From the NCBI GenBank assembly GCA_026393775.1, contig JAPKZM010000309.1, positions 1 to 5,668 on the forward strand: DNA of 5,668 bases, given 5' to 3'. This document shows positions 5,053 through 5,668 of the stretch, piece after piece. The translations under genes and the position numbers were made by a program. Position 1 is the stretch's first letter; each line of letters starts with the position of its first letter. Under the pieces are notes generated by a model. The model worked only from the letters and a program-made list of their open reading frames with translations, did not search any database and had not been told where the DNA came from. This stretch comes from Candidatus Aminicenantota bacterium (GTDB lineage: Bacteria; Acidobacteriota; Aminicenantia; UBA2199).

Positions 5053-5668
5053 AAGACTGCTTCTGTTTATCCTGGGAATCGGCCTTGCCTCGCTGGTTTT
5101 CGCCGACTTGGGCTTCTACGTTTCATTCAATTCCCATGAGCATTTAAAGGTTTTCACCAGCCAGTACATCTCCGACAAATCGCCCACGCCCAGTTTTTGG
5201 GACATGCTGATCATGCTCTCCTCTTTCGAGCCGAACCGCCAGGAATTTTTCATTTTCGGCAATATCAGCAAGGGCGAAAACGTCGATATCGAAAACGGCA
5301 TCTGGAATACGAAGAAAAACGCCCTCGGCATGGGCTATGGCAAAGTGCTCACCTTGCCCATTTCCCTGCGTAAATTCGACGTCGAGCTGCGCCTCGATTT
5401 TTCGGCCGGTCCCTTCCTCAACGTCTTCTTAAGCAACCAATACACCCACGTCGGCGGCCAGCTTACGAGCGAAGTCGACGATGCCGGCATCTTTAATAAC
5501 ATCCAGTACGGGTTATATTCGACCGTCCGCTTGCGTCTGGTGCATTTCAAAAAATATTTCAACTCCCTGGCGGCCAACCTGGGGCTCCATTTTTTCATGC
5601 CCTTCAGCAACCACGAATTCAATTCCGACACCGTCGCCCGCTACCACTTGTTTAAGACCTTCGCCTTC
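5045..5668 (+). CDS. Probable outer-membrane beta-barrel protein, N-terminal part (truncated by window end)
   Basis: An open frame of 208 codons running off the window without a stop. It begins with a clear Sec signal peptide, MNKRLLLFILGIGLASLVFA, with likely cleavage after Ala20 (V-F-A), leaving a mature start DLGFYVSFNS. The rest has amphipathic, aromatic-rich strands alternating with polar turns, for example 'RKFDVELRLDFSAGPFLNVFLS' (about 109-130) and 'RLRLVHFKKYFNSLAANLGLHFFMPF' (about 165-190), as expected of an outer-membrane barrel. Glycine and asparagine mark the turns. There is no motif that names a family. It overlaps the upstream envelope-protein gene by 8 bases and has a strong ribosome-binding site, so the two are coexpressed. 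The barrel assignment is inferred from pattern only; a periplasmic beta-rich protein is the main alternative. Confidence 0.75.
   Translation, partial: MNKRLLLFILGIGLASLVFADLGFYVSFNSHEHLKVFTSQYISDKSPTPSFWDMLIMLSSFEPNRQEFFIFGNISKGENVDIENGIWNTKKNALGMGYGKVLTLPISLRKFDVELRLDFSAGPFLNVFLSNQYTHVGGQLTSEVDDAGIFNNIQYGLYSTVRLRLVHFKKYFNSLAANLGLHFFMPFSNHEFNSDTVARYHLFKTFAF

Overview
The window looks like chromosomal DNA from a Gram-negative-type (two-membrane) bacterium. It encodes an RND efflux pump and a protein that looks like an outer-membrane beta-barrel, and several products carry Sec signal peptides. The DNA is moderately GC-rich, and the two pump genes look richer in GC than the genes from about 3.9 kb onward (judged by eye, not computed). 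The taxon cannot be fixed from this sequence. An uncultured anaerobic lineage such as Acidobacteriota/Aminicenantota would fit the mix of genes, but that is a low-confidence impression. No RNA genes, CRISPR arrays, insertion sequences or phage genes were found.

Layout: (1) 1-611, + strand, is the C-terminal fifth of an HAE1-type RND pump whose 5' part lies outside the window. (2) 615-1460, - strand, is a secreted protein of unrecognised family that converges on the pump gene with only 3 bases between the stop codons. (3) 1461-1624 is a divergent control region. It holds two near-consensus sigma-70 promoters back to back, whose -35 boxes form a perfect 7-bp inverted repeat, and an 11-bp direct repeat that brackets the next ribosome-binding site and start codon. 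(4) 1625-2995, + strand, is a 14-helix MFS transporter. (5) 3006-3881, + strand, is an M90/MtfA-like zinc peptidase with an added N-terminal membrane hairpin. (6) 3925-5052, + strand, is an unrecognised envelope protein. (7) 5045-5668, + strand, is the start of a probable outer-membrane protein, overlapping gene 6 by 8 bases and cut by the window end.

Genes 4 and 5 are close enough (10 bases) to share the strong promoter at 1519-1547. Genes 6 and 7 are translationally coupled and may have their own extended -10 promoter at 3891-3899, although read-through from gene 5 is also possible. The theme is the cell envelope and export: two transporters from different families, a membrane-tethered protease, and three exported proteins without assigned function. 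Nothing here proves a new system. The best candidates for something undescribed are the coupled pair 6-7 and the compact divergent operator-like region.
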